56,101 bases of DNA from JANRIC01 sp033765345 (GTDB lineage Bacteria > Bacteroidota > Bacteroidia > Cytophagales > Microscillaceae). Where the stretch lies: contig JANRIC010000098.1 in assembly GCA_033765345.1 (NCBI GenBank), positions 1 to 56,101 on the forward strand, in the 5' to 3' direction. Under the pieces are notes generated by a model. The model was given only the letters and a program-made list of their open reading frames with translations. It made no database searches and was not told the DNA's origin. How positions within the stretch are numbered: the first letter of the stretch is position 1; each line of letters starts with the position of its first letter. A program made the position numbers and the translations under genes. This document shows positions 27,701 to 37,117 of the stretch, one piece after another.

Positions 27701-30700
27701 CTGTTATCGTTACAAAATGGATATTACTTACCGTCAGTCCGGTCACAAGGTTTCCGGTAGTCTCTGGATTATTATTCCAGATAATGCTGTAAGGAGACAC
27801 ACCTCCTGTAATGTTGGTAATCGTTGCCGCCCCATCATTGATAGAATTACAGCTCAGGGGGATCACACCCAGGGTAAAATCAATATTTGCTTGATTTTGC
27901 TCCACTGTAAAAGTATTAAAAATCTCACAGTCTAGGTTATCACCTTTTGCGTAAATCTTGTAAGTACCTGGAGCCAGATTCTGGAATAATCCTGAGGATT
28001 GATATTCTCCTACAATACCCAGTTTATAGCGGGGGTTTGTCTCTCCGCTCAATGCTACTAAAATACTTCCATTGGCAACCCCGCAATCGCTATGATTGAT
28101 TTGAGTTGCTTCTAAATTCAGTACTCCATTGGGTTCAAAGCCATAGACCTCAATGCCTGCGATTGCTGGACGATTGACGGTTGGATTGAATTGAATATTT
28201 AATACCCCATCTTCTACGTCTACCAAAAGATCTTTAACCAAAGCCGTGTTGTTACCAACTTCTCGGTAAGTATCCAGTCCGACGATTCGGGTTTCGCCTT
28301 CTATCAATATATTATTAACACGTTGGTTGGCGGCACTAAAGAATTTCTCCACAAAATGAAGTCTGAGATGGTATCTTCCATTGGGCAGATTAATTTTATA
28401 GGCGATCGATTTGAGATCGGCATTAGAAGACATATAGGAGCGATAAAGTTGGTCTTTATCTGTTTCAAATATCTCTGTGGTTACATCCGAAAGGGCATCT
28501 AGTTGGAAGCCTGAGCCATCTCTATAAGGGATGTCCGACTCCCAGGTTTGTCCATTGATAATCACAGTATTTGCATCCGGTCTGGCTGTTTTGATATGTT
28601 TTTCTAGGCTTATGTCATAACAAGCAGCTCCGGCTAGGCCAAACAAAGGCACTCGTGTAGGTGAATTACCATTGTTGTAATAGATCAGCAATATAGCATT
28701 TTTCAATCCTACTTCAGTAGGTCTGAATCTTACCTCTATGGTTGTTGCCTCTTGTGGGTCTAGGAACTGATCCAAAGGAAGGTCGGCTTCAAATTCGGCT
28801 TGATGATCACCGATGATTTCAAGTCCCGTAATTTCAAGAATCGGGTCACTCTCACCTCCGGGATAAGTTTGCCCCAGGCTTCTGATGTGTAAGGTCTTGG
28901 TTGAGACAGATCCTGTAAGAGTTTCTGCAAATTCAAGAGATGATTGTTTTTCATCAGGATCACCAATCACTCCGTTTCCTGTGGCGAGCTCGGATGAGAA
29001 TGAGCTTCCTGGATAAGGTACTACGTTTTCAAGAAGGAAAAGATTGTCATTGTAATCATTATTGGCATCTGCGGTCAGGTAATCATTGGCAATTAAAAAC
29101 TTATTGGGTACGATTTCTCCACGTGAGTTACGCAGCAACCATGTTCTCATGCCGATATATCCCTGATCAGCCGGATTATCGGCAGAGGGAAAATTGAGGT
29201 AAGAGTTGGTACAATCATTCAGTACAGTAAAGCTCATAGGCGTGTTTACACTGAATGAACCTTCGGAAGGGTCGCCATAAATTCCATTAACGGCATTGGT
29301 GTTACGTCTGGGCAGAATCGTTTGACCATCCAATCCAATTTGAAAAGTAGCTTGTACGCCTCCTTTTTTATTGGTTGGATCGGTAGCTTCATAACGGAGG
29401 CTTTCTGTCTGTACGCAACAACCGTGATAAGCAGCCAAGTGTCTTACATAAATAGGTTTATTTAGATCGGCTCTTCTGAAGAACCGAACATATCTCTCAT
29501 CGGCTGTTTCGGTGGAGTCTTGCGAAGATTTGGTTACGATAAAGCCTGTGGTTGTTTTGAGTCCGAAAGCATCAATGATCTCATTGATGTTAGGTTCGTT
29601 GAATCCTTCACCTTCTTTCTGCCACAAACCATGAAGTTTAATCTCCTTGATGGGGGTAGTATCATCATTGGAATAAATGGTGGCAGTTTCATGCAATACT
29701 TTCACCAGTCCACTACGTGCCCCTGGGGGATCTACTGCGATAAACTGGAATAAAACATCTACATTTTTTCCTGGAACAATCAACATCGGGAAAGTAGTAC
29801 TGGGGTCAAATGCAAAGTTATTGATCTTGACAATTTTCCAATAATTGCCATTGGACATCACAATATCGTCTATTCGGAGATTGGTAAGTCCTCGGTTATA
29901 AATTCTCAATGTAACCAAATCGTGATTACCATTTACAGGAAAAACATTTACTCCATTGACTTGGGTTGGCTGATTAGCCCAGGGAATCTGTAATCTGCTA
30001 AAAGAAAGCTCATCATTTTCAGGGAATTTATCCAGGTTCTCGAGTACCATCAGTGTATTATTTAGCGGGGGGTTACCCACTTCAAAAGCATAAACAGGTG
30101 TAAGTGCCTGATTGCCTCTGGTATCAGCAGCTCTAACCTGAAGCGTATATTCGCCTGGGTTCTCGATCACGAAATCATTGCTATAGGTTTGCCATGCACC
30201 CTCATTAACTTTAAACTCAACAGAGCTTAATCCTGCTTTACCTAAATCACGGGCATTAATTTTAACAAGTACTTGGTCTCGATAGATTCCTGGAGACACC
30301 TCTATTCCTTCAAGATCAACAGTAATGACTGGTGGTACATTATCATTGGCTGCTTCAAGTTCACCTACCCAAATATAATTGATCTTGGTATTGGTCCCAC
30401 CAATAGCATCAACTAAGAGGTCTCCGTCATTAATCTCGAGGGCTGTTTCACTGATTTTATTGCCCAATTGATTGAGTGCGATCTGGTCATAAGTTACGAT
30501 ATTTTGACCTTCGGCATTCACTACATTCACATTATTTTTAAACTCAGTATCTCCTACAGCTATTCTGATCCCATAAAATTGATTGGGAAGCAGCATGCGC
30601 CAGTTGGCTTCACTACCGCTAACCTGCATTTGTCCTAGAGTTCTTAATTCGAGGCTTAAACCCGTTGTCCTCTCTCGCATGTTATTGACATTTGAAAAAG

Positions 30701-33700
30701 GTTCTCCATATAAAGCGTTCACCCATCCAAAAGTAAGGTTTTCGCCGTTAAATACACCCCGACTACCAAAAGCATTTCCGATATCTGGGATATAGCCAGT
30801 TGGAGTAGTAGCAGTAGTATTGCGTTGGAAATTTATTTTGTACTTATAGTTAAATACAGAGGCTTTTGGTGTAATCATTAAATTGACCACCAATTTGGTA
30901 TTGTTATAGCCTGGTGCACTGGCAGTTACAACTGTAGAATAGTTACCAGGTGCAAGCCCCCCTACATTGACCCCAAACGGCATAGATCCGACGGCGGGGT
31001 CGGTAGGTAGAATTAGCCAGGCGTCTTCCGTCCTTTTGGAAAGATGAATGGCTGGGTTTCCGTTTACAGCGACTAGATTCGTGATTTGATTGGGTGTAGT
31101 TCCACCTTGTTCCACGCTAAAATTCAGTGTATCAGGGTTGAAGCTCAAAGCTATACCTTCTACTCTGAGGATAATCTGAATACTGGCACTTTGATAATCT
31201 TTTCCTTTAGCCTCTACGGTAGCTTCATAAGTTCCGGGGGTAAGCCCTGCGGAATTGACAATAAAATTAATATTGCCCAAAGTTGGGAATCCAGGTAAGG
31301 TTAACCAACTAGAACCGATAGATTGCTCCAGGCTAAGCCCTTCACCGATACCTAAGTTAGCACTGAGTATAGCCGTGAGTGTGTCTATATGAGAGCCAAA
31401 AGGAAGATGAATCTCTAGAGCTGTCTGATCAAATATTAATTTTAATGGAGTAGGTTTAATACTCGTCTTTATGATTTTGGTGTTGGTTCCGCCTTGGGGA
31501 TCAAGGGTCACCTTTCCATCCGAAATCAAGGTGGTGGTAGTTGCGGTAAGCAGCTTTTGGGAAGCTGTGGGTGCAAATTTATTAATGAGGCTTATTCCTT
31601 CTACATTGATAGAGTGTTGACTATCTGTGGCATTGATATCGCCAACCGTTACGGTCACATCATAATAGCCATTGGGTACTTCTACTTCCCATACTCCGAT
31701 GGCGGGTACACCACTAGAGCCATTGTATTGCATGTGCATAAAGGTGGCATCTAGTAGTGCTTCACCGATTGCCGAGGTATTGCGATTTCGTCCGTTACCT
31801 ACGAGGCTTAGGGGAGTACGGTCACTCAAAGATACCCAGCCATACTTAAGACCAGTACCCTGATTGACTCCGTTTCTTTCGCCGTAAGGTTCTCCAAAAT
31901 CTTTTAACCAACCATCTGGGGGTGCTGTAGTCTGATCCTGAAAGTTGACATATAGCTCCGGTAACTCTTGTGCGGCATCTACGATGGTAAGTCTTATCTG
32001 CAGCGTTGCACTCTGTAAGCCTGAAGGTGTAGAGGCGGTAATAGTTGCAGAATAATTACCTAATGGTAATCCATTGGCATCGATAGCCCAATTGATGGCA
32101 GGATCCGCTGGATTCAGCGTAAATGCTTGCCCCCAATTGGATGCCACAGGGGTAATCCAGGTGGGCACTACACCAGTGGTATCATCTATGGCAGTAAGGG
32201 TTACGCTGATAGATGCTGGGGTGATATTGATTTGATTTAAATCCAGATTGATAAAAGTGGATTGATCCTGACCTAATGAAAGTAGATATACCTCCTCTTC
32301 AAAAGCCAGGGCAGGTGGCGTAGGGTCTTCGTAGGGTTCAACATTACGAACGATCACGACAATATCCTGATAATCAAAACCCGAAATATGCTCTTCGGTA
32401 GCTAACACATACGCATTGGGTATGATTTCACCTTCTGAGTTTTTGAGTGGGTAAATCCGTACGTGGTGAGGTACTGCTCCACTAAAAGTATTCAGATCAT
32501 CTTCGCTGTAGAGTGTTCTATTAGCAAAGAAAGGCCATTGGCTATAAAAGCCAAAGGGCACATTAAAATCCAGCTCAAAAGAAGTAGTTCCCGAAATGAC
32601 TGGGTTGACCGTTTGCCCATTTGTGGTGGGTGAATTGGATACTGTAAAGAGTTGATTTAGAGGAGCTGCATTCTCAGAGTTATACCATCCGAAGCGGACT
32701 ACGGGGTTGCTGGTTGTCGGTCCGAAAACAGACAGCGGCTCTATGGTAATTGGTCCTGCACTTGCTTTTTGAAATCTTTGAATGGATATTTCATCTCCAA
32801 GCAGATCATTGTAAGTAGAAGTTGCTTCAATATTAATTTGATTACTGGAAGCATTATTATCTCCTATGTGAATGGCATATTGATACAAATCAAGGATTGC
32901 TTGTAAAGAGGGTTCGTTATTACCTCCCAGCCCTGCTGTTCCCAAACCTCTGAGGCTTATATGTTTGATTGGATTTAGAAGATTATCGGTTTGTACTTCT
33001 AATTGAGCCAATTTAATTCCTTGACTTGTGGGAGCAAAAGCCACGTCAATTTTAATACTATCCTTAGCAGCCAGCACAACCGGGAAAGATGCCGGAAGAT
33101 TATTTAGCACAAATGCGTCCAAATCCTGGCCTATTACCTGAATGGTATCCAGGGTAAGAGGCGCATTTCCGACATTCTTCAAGGTAATTGTCTGTGCAAT
33201 ACCTGTACTGCCTACTACTACATTATCAATCAATTCTTCCGGGCTGATGACCAGTTCACCGCTTGGGGTAGCAGGTACATTAGCTCTTAATAAAGTGATT
33301 TTTCCATTGGGGTTATTTTCTCCAAATTCGGAGACATAAATATTTCCTGTATGAGTATCTTCTATGAGGTCTAAGGGGTCATTAAATCCGCGAAACCCAG
33401 CAGTACCTAAAGGATCGACATAAGAAGCGATAATATCTTTATTAACTCCTCCGGGTTCAAGAATAATAATATCATCATTCTGACTAAAACGAGTCACCAT
33501 CAATTTACCTCTCAGCAGACCGCCAAAGGCATTGCTTCGGTACTCGATAATTCCATTAGGAGATTGATTAACCCCAAAAGCAAACGAAGCTTTTCTGTAG
33601 TTAGGATCAGGATTGATACCATCATAAATGGGATTAGCCACTTCAAAATCTCCACGTCCTACAATGTATTCGGCTCTTTGTGGGTTAGGGTGGCCGTAAT

Positions 33701-36671
33701 ATCCTCCAGATTCTATTCTGAACAACCAATCCGGCTGTGTGGGTTGGATATTTAGTGCCGCCGGAATTGAGTCGGCTCCATTGTACAGCACATTCGGATT
33801 AGGTGCAATATATCTTGGATTGTTGGGGTCTGAAGTGGGGGAATTACCTCCGGCTGCTGATCCGTTGGAAGGTGCATACAATTCGCCATTGCTATGCCAT
33901 ACCAAATCGTAGACATTTCGCAGCCCTGTAGCATAAAAAGTAAGCGGTGCATTGGGTGCAAAGGGATCATAAGTTCCTCCTTCAGAAGTTTTGACATTCA
34001 AAGGTAGGTTTGCGGGCAGTTTGCTGATGTCCAATTTTAAGATGGCGGCCGACAAAAGTCTTTCTTGTCGATTCCCCCAGGCGGCATCTCCCAGCCCCAT
34101 AGCACTATTCCCAGAAACAGGGATATAGAGATTTCCGTCAGGACCGAAATTCAGACTATTGACCACGTGATCACGAAGAGAACGGGGCAGATTTTCGACG
34201 ACGATCTGGAGGTTTTCCAGATTAGGTCCGCTCACTCTGGCCACTACTCCGTCCCAGTCTGGTGCATTGGATTCTTGATTAAATGTAGGGACTTTGCTGT
34301 AGCTGATCCAGGCTACGAGACTGTCTTCACGGGCTGCGGGGTCAAACTCGAGGCTGATCAGAAGTCTTTGTTCTGCGCCGAAGGGTGTCAGAATTTCTAC
34401 AGGTCCTAGGGTTCCATCAGGATTGATTACAAATCTTTTGATTCTACCGTCTACAGAGGTGGCATAGAGTTTATTATCAGGGCCGACGGTAAGCGTAGTA
34501 TGCATTCCTTTGGCATCATTTCCGAGGTCTACTTTGGTGAAAGTTACTCCGGGGATTGATTGATCTCCTCCAGAGCCATTGCCTGTCACAAATTGGATAG
34601 AATACGGGATAAGCTTTTCTCCTGATACATCTTTTACATTTTCTGTAATATCCAATTGATACAGTGTATTTGCTTCCAAGGGTTGGGTAGGTACCAGCGT
34701 AATGGCATCCCCACCTCCTGTGCCATTGACATTTATAGTTATAGTCTGATTGCCGATGATTCTTTTTAAGATAATATTTCCGGGAATAACTGTGCTGTTA
34801 TCCAAGCCTCCATTGGGAAGACTAAGCCCAGTAGTAGATATGCTGATGTTTAAATCTACATTAGTAGCTCCCTCGGCAATGTTGGTATTGAGTACAAAAG
34901 GTCTTTGTGCGCCTGGTGCAGGTTCTATCCAGATATAATTTACTTTGGTATTCGTTCCACCGAGTGCATCCATGGTTAGCCGCCCGTCAATCACATTGAC
35001 TACGGCAGTCCCGGATTTGATCTGACCTGGTGTAGGTACAAAAGGAAGAATTAGTTTGACACCTTCTACATTAATGGCGTGTTGGCTATCCGTAAACCCT
35101 CCCCCATCTCCAACACTTACAGTCACTTGATAAGCTCCATTAGGCACTTGCGCCTCCCAAACGCCAAAATCCGAGCCTACGGGCTGCATGTGCATAAAAG
35201 TAGCTTGAGCTAGGTCGGCCGGTGTGTTCCGTTTGCGACCTTTACCCTGTAAGCTCAAAGGAGTAACTCCGTTATCTTCTCTAAGCCACCCATAAGCCAT
35301 TCCAATACCTTGATTGGCTCCGGTTCTGAAGCCATATTGTTCTCCAAAGTCTGCCAGATAACCCGTGGGAGGATTTGTAAAAACATCCTGAAAATTTACC
35401 TTAAAATTGGCAAGCGGTACTCCTCCTACTTCATTGACGACTAAGCTCAACAAAAAAAAAGCTTCGTTATAGCCTGGACTTGTTGCTTTGACCAATACGG
35501 TGTAGTTTCCTAGTGGCAAGCCTAAACCATTAATTTGAAATACGATTTCAGGTTCAGCGATGTTATGTGTTACAGTGCCGTCCAGTTGTTGACCTCCTAC
35601 GGTCAGCCAGGTAGGAACAGTGCCGTTGTAGCTTGCACTCAGGGATACGATTTGATTGGTGGCATCTGAGCTTGAAGCCACAAGGCTAAAAGTTTTGCTG
35701 GTATTTTGTTGAATGGTTTCATTAACCAATTCCAAAGAAAAAAACAGATCATTCCAGGTGGGATCGGTAATTGAGAAATCGTCAAATTTGGCCGTAAAAA
35801 TGTTACCGTTTCGATAAGAAGCAAAAACACCAGCGTAGGATACGCCATCAATCCCTGTGGCAAGACTGATTCCTTGCCCAAAAGAGGTAGGTACCGCCAA
35901 TGCCGTTCCCATGGATACTTCTGCATCTGCCCCAACTTGATAAAAGCCGCTTACCGTTTTAGAGGCTCCGCTAAAATCAAAGGATAGTTTAACTCGAATA
36001 TCTTTATTGATAAAACTTGCCACATTGAGCGTACGGGTCATAATAGGTGTAGATAAGCCAGCCGACTCAACTCTAAGCTCTATTTTATTATTATCAACTA
36101 CCACCAGCTTGACAAAGTTGTCTTCATCCAGCCCGTACCAAATACCAGCCTGTGCAGAACCGGCTCCTGTGTTGACTTTCAACAGGGTAGTCTCAACATC
36201 AAATTTTTGATTATTCACCTGTAAGCCAACACCCAGGGTATTTACTTGATTGTTATTATTGGAGCTGGCAGGCGGGTCTAAAAAGGCAATTCCTTTGGAT
36301 GCGGTCAGACTTAGGTTATTTTCACTAAGCATCAGTTTGGAAGGTTCATAACCGATAATTGCCGGACAAGTGGGCGCGCCATCTTGCGTCAGGCGATTCT
36401 CTGAATGTGGTTGAACCATCGTAAAACCTGTTTGTTGGTTAGCTCCATCACGCATACCTTTTTCATAACCAGTAAAATACAGGTTGTAGGGGATACTTAC
36501 GACAATATTGGAGCAGTTCAGGGCACTGATGTCCCCACACCCGTCCGTACATTGCCCCCAGCTTGCCGTAGGATTCGAAGCGAACAGGCTGCTTAGAAAT
36601 AAGGCAAGCATAATGAACTTAGAACGCATTGAAATATTATTTACAAGCCTCCTAATGATTAAGTTTGTCAT
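24738..36671 (-). CDS. Giant secreted multidomain surface protein with glucose/sorbosone-dehydrogenase-like propeller and T9SS sorting domain (3977 aa)
   Basis: A start at Met15 (36629) would give a more typical signal peptide, MRSKFIMLALFLSSLFA. Domains in order: a ConA-like unit (about 42-300), a malectin-like NFQ unit, an SbsA-type Ig domain (about 590-700), a glucose/sorbosone dehydrogenase-like beta-propeller (about 708-1135, HTTLTVGPDNKLYATSVDGR), and a choice-of-anchor D-type Ig domain (about 1130-1245). Then come two related beta-rich modules with malectin-like and BACON-like repeats between, a SprB-like segment (about 2850-3005), a malectin domain (about 3010-3150), a putative-Ig domain, a BNR-associated domain, a LamG jellyroll (about 3415-3600) and a T9SS domain beginning SIFPNPV (about 3895-3977). 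Whether the propeller is active is unknown. Confidence 0.85.
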   Translation of the reverse strand: MTNLIIRRLVNNISMRSKFIMLALFLSSLFASNPTASWGQCTDGCGDISALNCSNIVVSIPYNLYFTGYEKGMRDGANQQTGFTMVQPHSENRLTQDGAPTCPAIIGYEPSKLMLSENNLSLTASKGIAFLDPPASSNNNNQVNTLGVGLQVNNQKFDVETTLLKVNTGAGSAQAGIWYGLDEDNFVKLVVVDNNKIELRVESAGLSTPIMTRTLNVASFINKDIRVKLSFDFSGASKTVSGFYQVGADAEVSMGTALAVPTSFGQGISLATGIDGVSYAGVFASYRNGNIFTAKFDDFSITDPTWNDLFFSLELVNETIQQNTSKTFSLVASSSDATNQIVSLSASYNGTVPTWLTVGGQQLDGTVTHNIAEPEIVFQINGLGLPLGNYTVLVKATSPGYNEAFFLLSLVVNEVGGVPLANFKVNFQDVFTNPPTGYLADFGEQYGFRTGANQGIGMAYGWLREDNGVTPLSLQGKGRKRNTPADLAQATFMHMQPVGSDFGVWEAQVPNGAYQVTVSVGDGGGFTDSQHAINVEGVKLILPFVPTPGQIKSGTAVVNVIDGRLTMDALGGTNTKVNYIWIEPAPGAQRPFVLNTNIAEGATNVDLNISISTTGLSLPNGGLDNSTVIPGNIILKRIIGNQTITINVNGTGGGDAITLVPTQPLEANTLYQLDITENVKDVSGEKLIPYSIQFVTGNGSGGDQSIPGVTFTKVDLGNDAKGMHTTLTVGPDNKLYATSVDGRIKRFVINPDGTLGPVEILTPFGAEQRLLISLEFDPAAREDSLVAWISYSKVPTFNQESNAPDWDGVVARVSGPNLENLQIVVENLPRSLRDHVVNSLNFGPDGNLYIPVSGNSAMGLGDAAWGNRQERLLSAAILKLDISKLPANLPLNVKTSEGGTYDPFAPNAPLTFYATGLRNVYDLVWHSNGELYAPSNGSAAGGNSPTSDPNNPRYIAPNPNVLYNGADSIPAALNIQPTQPDWLFRIESGGYYGHPNPQRAEYIVGRGDFEVANPIYDGINPDPNYRKASFAFGVNQSPNGIIEYRSNAFGGLLRGKLMVTRFSQNDDIIILEPGGVNKDIIASYVDPLGTAGFRGFNDPLDLIEDTHTGNIYVSEFGENNPNGKITLLRANVPATPSGELVISPEELIDNVVVGSTGIAQTITLKNVGNAPLTLDTIQVIGQDLDAFVLNNLPASFPVVLAAKDSIKIDVAFAPTSQGIKLAQLEVQTDNLLNPIKHISLRGLGTAGLGGNNEPSLQAILDLYQYAIHIGDNNASSNQINIEATSTYNDLLGDEISIQRFQKASAGPITIEPLSVFGPTTSNPVVRFGWYNSENAAPLNQLFTVSNSPTTNGQTVNPVISGTTSFELDFNVPFGFYSQWPFFANRTLYSEDDLNTFSGAVPHHVRIYPLKNSEGEIIPNAYVLATEEHISGFDYQDIVVIVRNVEPYEDPTPPALAFEEEVYLLSLGQDQSTFINLDLNQINITPASISVTLTAIDDTTGVVPTWITPVASNWGQAFTLNPADPAINWAIDANGLPLGNYSATITASTPSGLQSATLQIRLTIVDAAQELPELYVNFQDQTTAPPDGWLKDFGEPYGERNGVNQGTGLKYGWVSLSDRTPLSLVGNGRNRNTSAIGEALLDATFMHMQYNGSSGVPAIGVWEVEVPNGYYDVTVTVGDINATDSQHSINVEGISLINKFAPTASQKLLTATTTTLISDGKVTLDPQGGTNTKIIKTSIKPTPLKLIFDQTALEIHLPFGSHIDTLTAILSANLGIGEGLSLEQSIGSSWLTLPGFPTLGNINFIVNSAGLTPGTYEATVEAKGKDYQSASIQIILRVEGIALSFNPDTLNFSVEQGGTTPNQITNLVAVNGNPAIHLSKRTEDAWLILPTDPAVGSMPFGVNVGGLAPGNYSTVVTASAPGYNNTKLVVNLMITPKASVFNYKYKINFQRNTTATTPTGYIPDIGNAFGSRGVFNGENLTFGWVNALYGEPFSNVNNMRERTTGLSLELRTLGQMQVSGSEANWRMLLPNQFYGIRIAVGDTEFKNNVNVVNAEGQNIVTYDQIALNQLGNKISETALEINDGDLLVDAIGGTNTKINYIWVGELEAANDNVPPVITVDLEGIEVSPGIYRDQVLVKINARDLGKAGLSSVEFKVNEGAWQTYSNDFVIENPGEYTLQVRAADTRGNQALTPVYAFEVGNPPLNNTLMVLENLDKFPENDELSFSRLQIPWANQPTQVNGVNVFPVNGNHDLVTLRIYNRGLTNLRIDDIVMSNGNYWKIVKINNFAFDPSTTFPMLIVPGKNVDVLFQFIAVDPPGARSGLVKVLHETATIYSNDDTTPIKEIKLHGLWQKEGEGFNEPNINEIIDAFGLKTTTGFIVTKSSQDSTETADERYVRFFRRADLNKPIYVRHLAAYHGCCVQTESLRYEATDPTNKKGGVQATFQIGLDGQTILPRRNTNAVNGIYGDPSEGSFSVNTPMSFTVLNDCTNSYLNFPSADNPADQGYIGMRTWLLRNSRGEIVPNKFLIANDYLTADANNDYNDNLFLLENVVPYPGSSFSSELATGNGVIGDPDEKQSSLEFAETLTGSVSTKTLHIRSLGQTYPGGESDPILEITGLEIIGDHQAEFEADLPLDQFLDPQEATTIEVRFRPTEVGLKNAILLIYYNNGNSPTRVPLFGLAGAACYDISLEKHIKTARPDANTVIINGQTWESDIPYRDGSGFQLDALSDVTTEIFETDKDQLYRSYMSSNADLKSIAYKINLPNGRYHLRLHFVEKFFSAANQRVNNILIEGETRIVGLDTYREVGNNTALVKDLLVDVEDGVLNIQFNPTVNRPAIAGIEVYGFEPNGVLNLEATQINHSDCGVANGSILVALSGETNPRYKLGIVGEYQSSGLFQNLAPGTYKIYAKGDNLDCEIFNTFTVEQNQANIDFTLGVIPLSCNSINDGAATITNITGGVSPYSIIWNNNPETTGNLVTGLTVSNIHFVTITDASGCSKTVNFAINRDPDCDIRINAGGVDYIDTHGNLFIADQYFLNGSTSARSDAIGNTEDDGLYQVYRFSNSTDVDYAIPVSAGNYQLRLHFAEIFNNGAGLRTFNIEAEGQRLQSNFDIFVEAGGRFIALIKEFDIPITDGTLNLKFDLIQTPLIAAIEVIKENNQPNNPPYLQTPLADQNGEVFQNFEFVIPQNTFLDPNPGDILTLSATLKDGAALPGWLVFDQDNNRFQGVPQPADAGKISVKVIATDQQGETVSDIFDITIMNSSLTVDQINLPLFVGADNKPILKIGIEEQPGALLTAMTFLTTGTTNTIDIQRAKLFYTANNENFINPIQLGADALRPSGDFTITGFNQTLASGINYFWLTYDVSDTATLGNLLDAEIVLIRIDGEDNAPGVAGNPNGARQITEPDCQAGTGLSFQGINGMASVASGVGMPTTLTLEAWVYPRQNTNNRWIVGEVGGAHIRQNGALYEFYIHDGNALIGPATAPVYLNKWTHLTAVYDDASNKLLLYVNGRVGTTFTFAGGANIDQNGEFAFGSDNPAMPPNNIIIDEVRLWNVARSVTEIRQNMRLAAEGNETGLVNYWQVNEGSGLISRDLVGDALVNLNASSWEAALQSMSCGSSLSSATSTVASRSTSKNAKSGTDITYIYDLPETTLKITFVGGIAPAEDSLVVNELIGPPTNRPSNGFDVVDVYYAIDNFDPTVPSFAPIQMEITLKNESLPTGNPSAFLLQKRDEDGATIWNTLSNSPLLNPFVTVAADENNEEVSFKGEPGNSTLTAFGVAPFYHSDFLLNTSFDPLPISLLSFEGRRLNEKQVLLNWITASEINNKGFQIQKSVDALNFENISFIDGAGNSNTILEYQFLDKNAASSAYYRLQQIDLDGTSEFSSIVFVEGFDQNFLSIFPNPVVEAQSIEFQASENIQNQSDIRAELVDTRGQILLQITGSLDEIKDAVKQQIPGLGRSVYILKVFTDQKLYTLKLVKN

Positions 36672-37117
36672 TTTGTAGAAATTTTGGATTCGGATTTCGG
36701 AAATTTCGGATCAAGTCCTATATTAGGGTTTCATTTTTAATTTGCAGAAGAGGTATTTTATAATTTTTTTAAGATAAACTATGTAATATTTTCGCTGAAA
36801 TTTATCTTAAACTCCCAAGCCGATTAAATTTGATGTACCTAAAATATTTAAAAGTATAATCGTATTGATAAAGACGAATTTTATGCCACCTAGCTAACTG
36901 ATTGATAAACAAAATACTGCGCTGGTTTAAATTCCCAATTTAGGAAAATTCATCCAAAAACAGGAATAAATAATTTATCAAATATCGCACTAGATTTATC
37001 TTTTATCCAAATTTTATTTTTTTTCAAAAATATTGCTTATGTTTTTTTTTTATAAAATTACACATGGCGTGCTTTTTTGCCGTAATATTACAGCCCTTAA
37101 ACCTATATAGATAAGAT
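36672..37117. other. Divergent regulatory gap
   Basis: 446 bases, very AT-rich, between the 3977-aa gene (minus) and the Wzi-like gene (plus). It holds the second copy of the conserved upstream block. No gene or strong hairpin is seen. T-rich runs at 37017-37060 precede the plus-strand gene. Confidence 0.6.
36888..36970 (-). promoter_or_regulatory. Conserved upstream block of the giant-protein genes, copy 2
   Basis: On the plus strand it reads TTATGCCACC, then AACTGATTGATAAAC, then TTCCCAAT and a run ending TTCATCC. This matches the block at 24290-24385 in order and spacing with scattered differences. Unlike the neighbouring AT-rich DNA, these words are retained between the two loci. Confidence 0.5.

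Noticed and set aside
31494..31754. Short plus-strand frames inside the giant genes
   Set aside because: They are shadows of the repetitive minus-strand domains and recur with the repeats.
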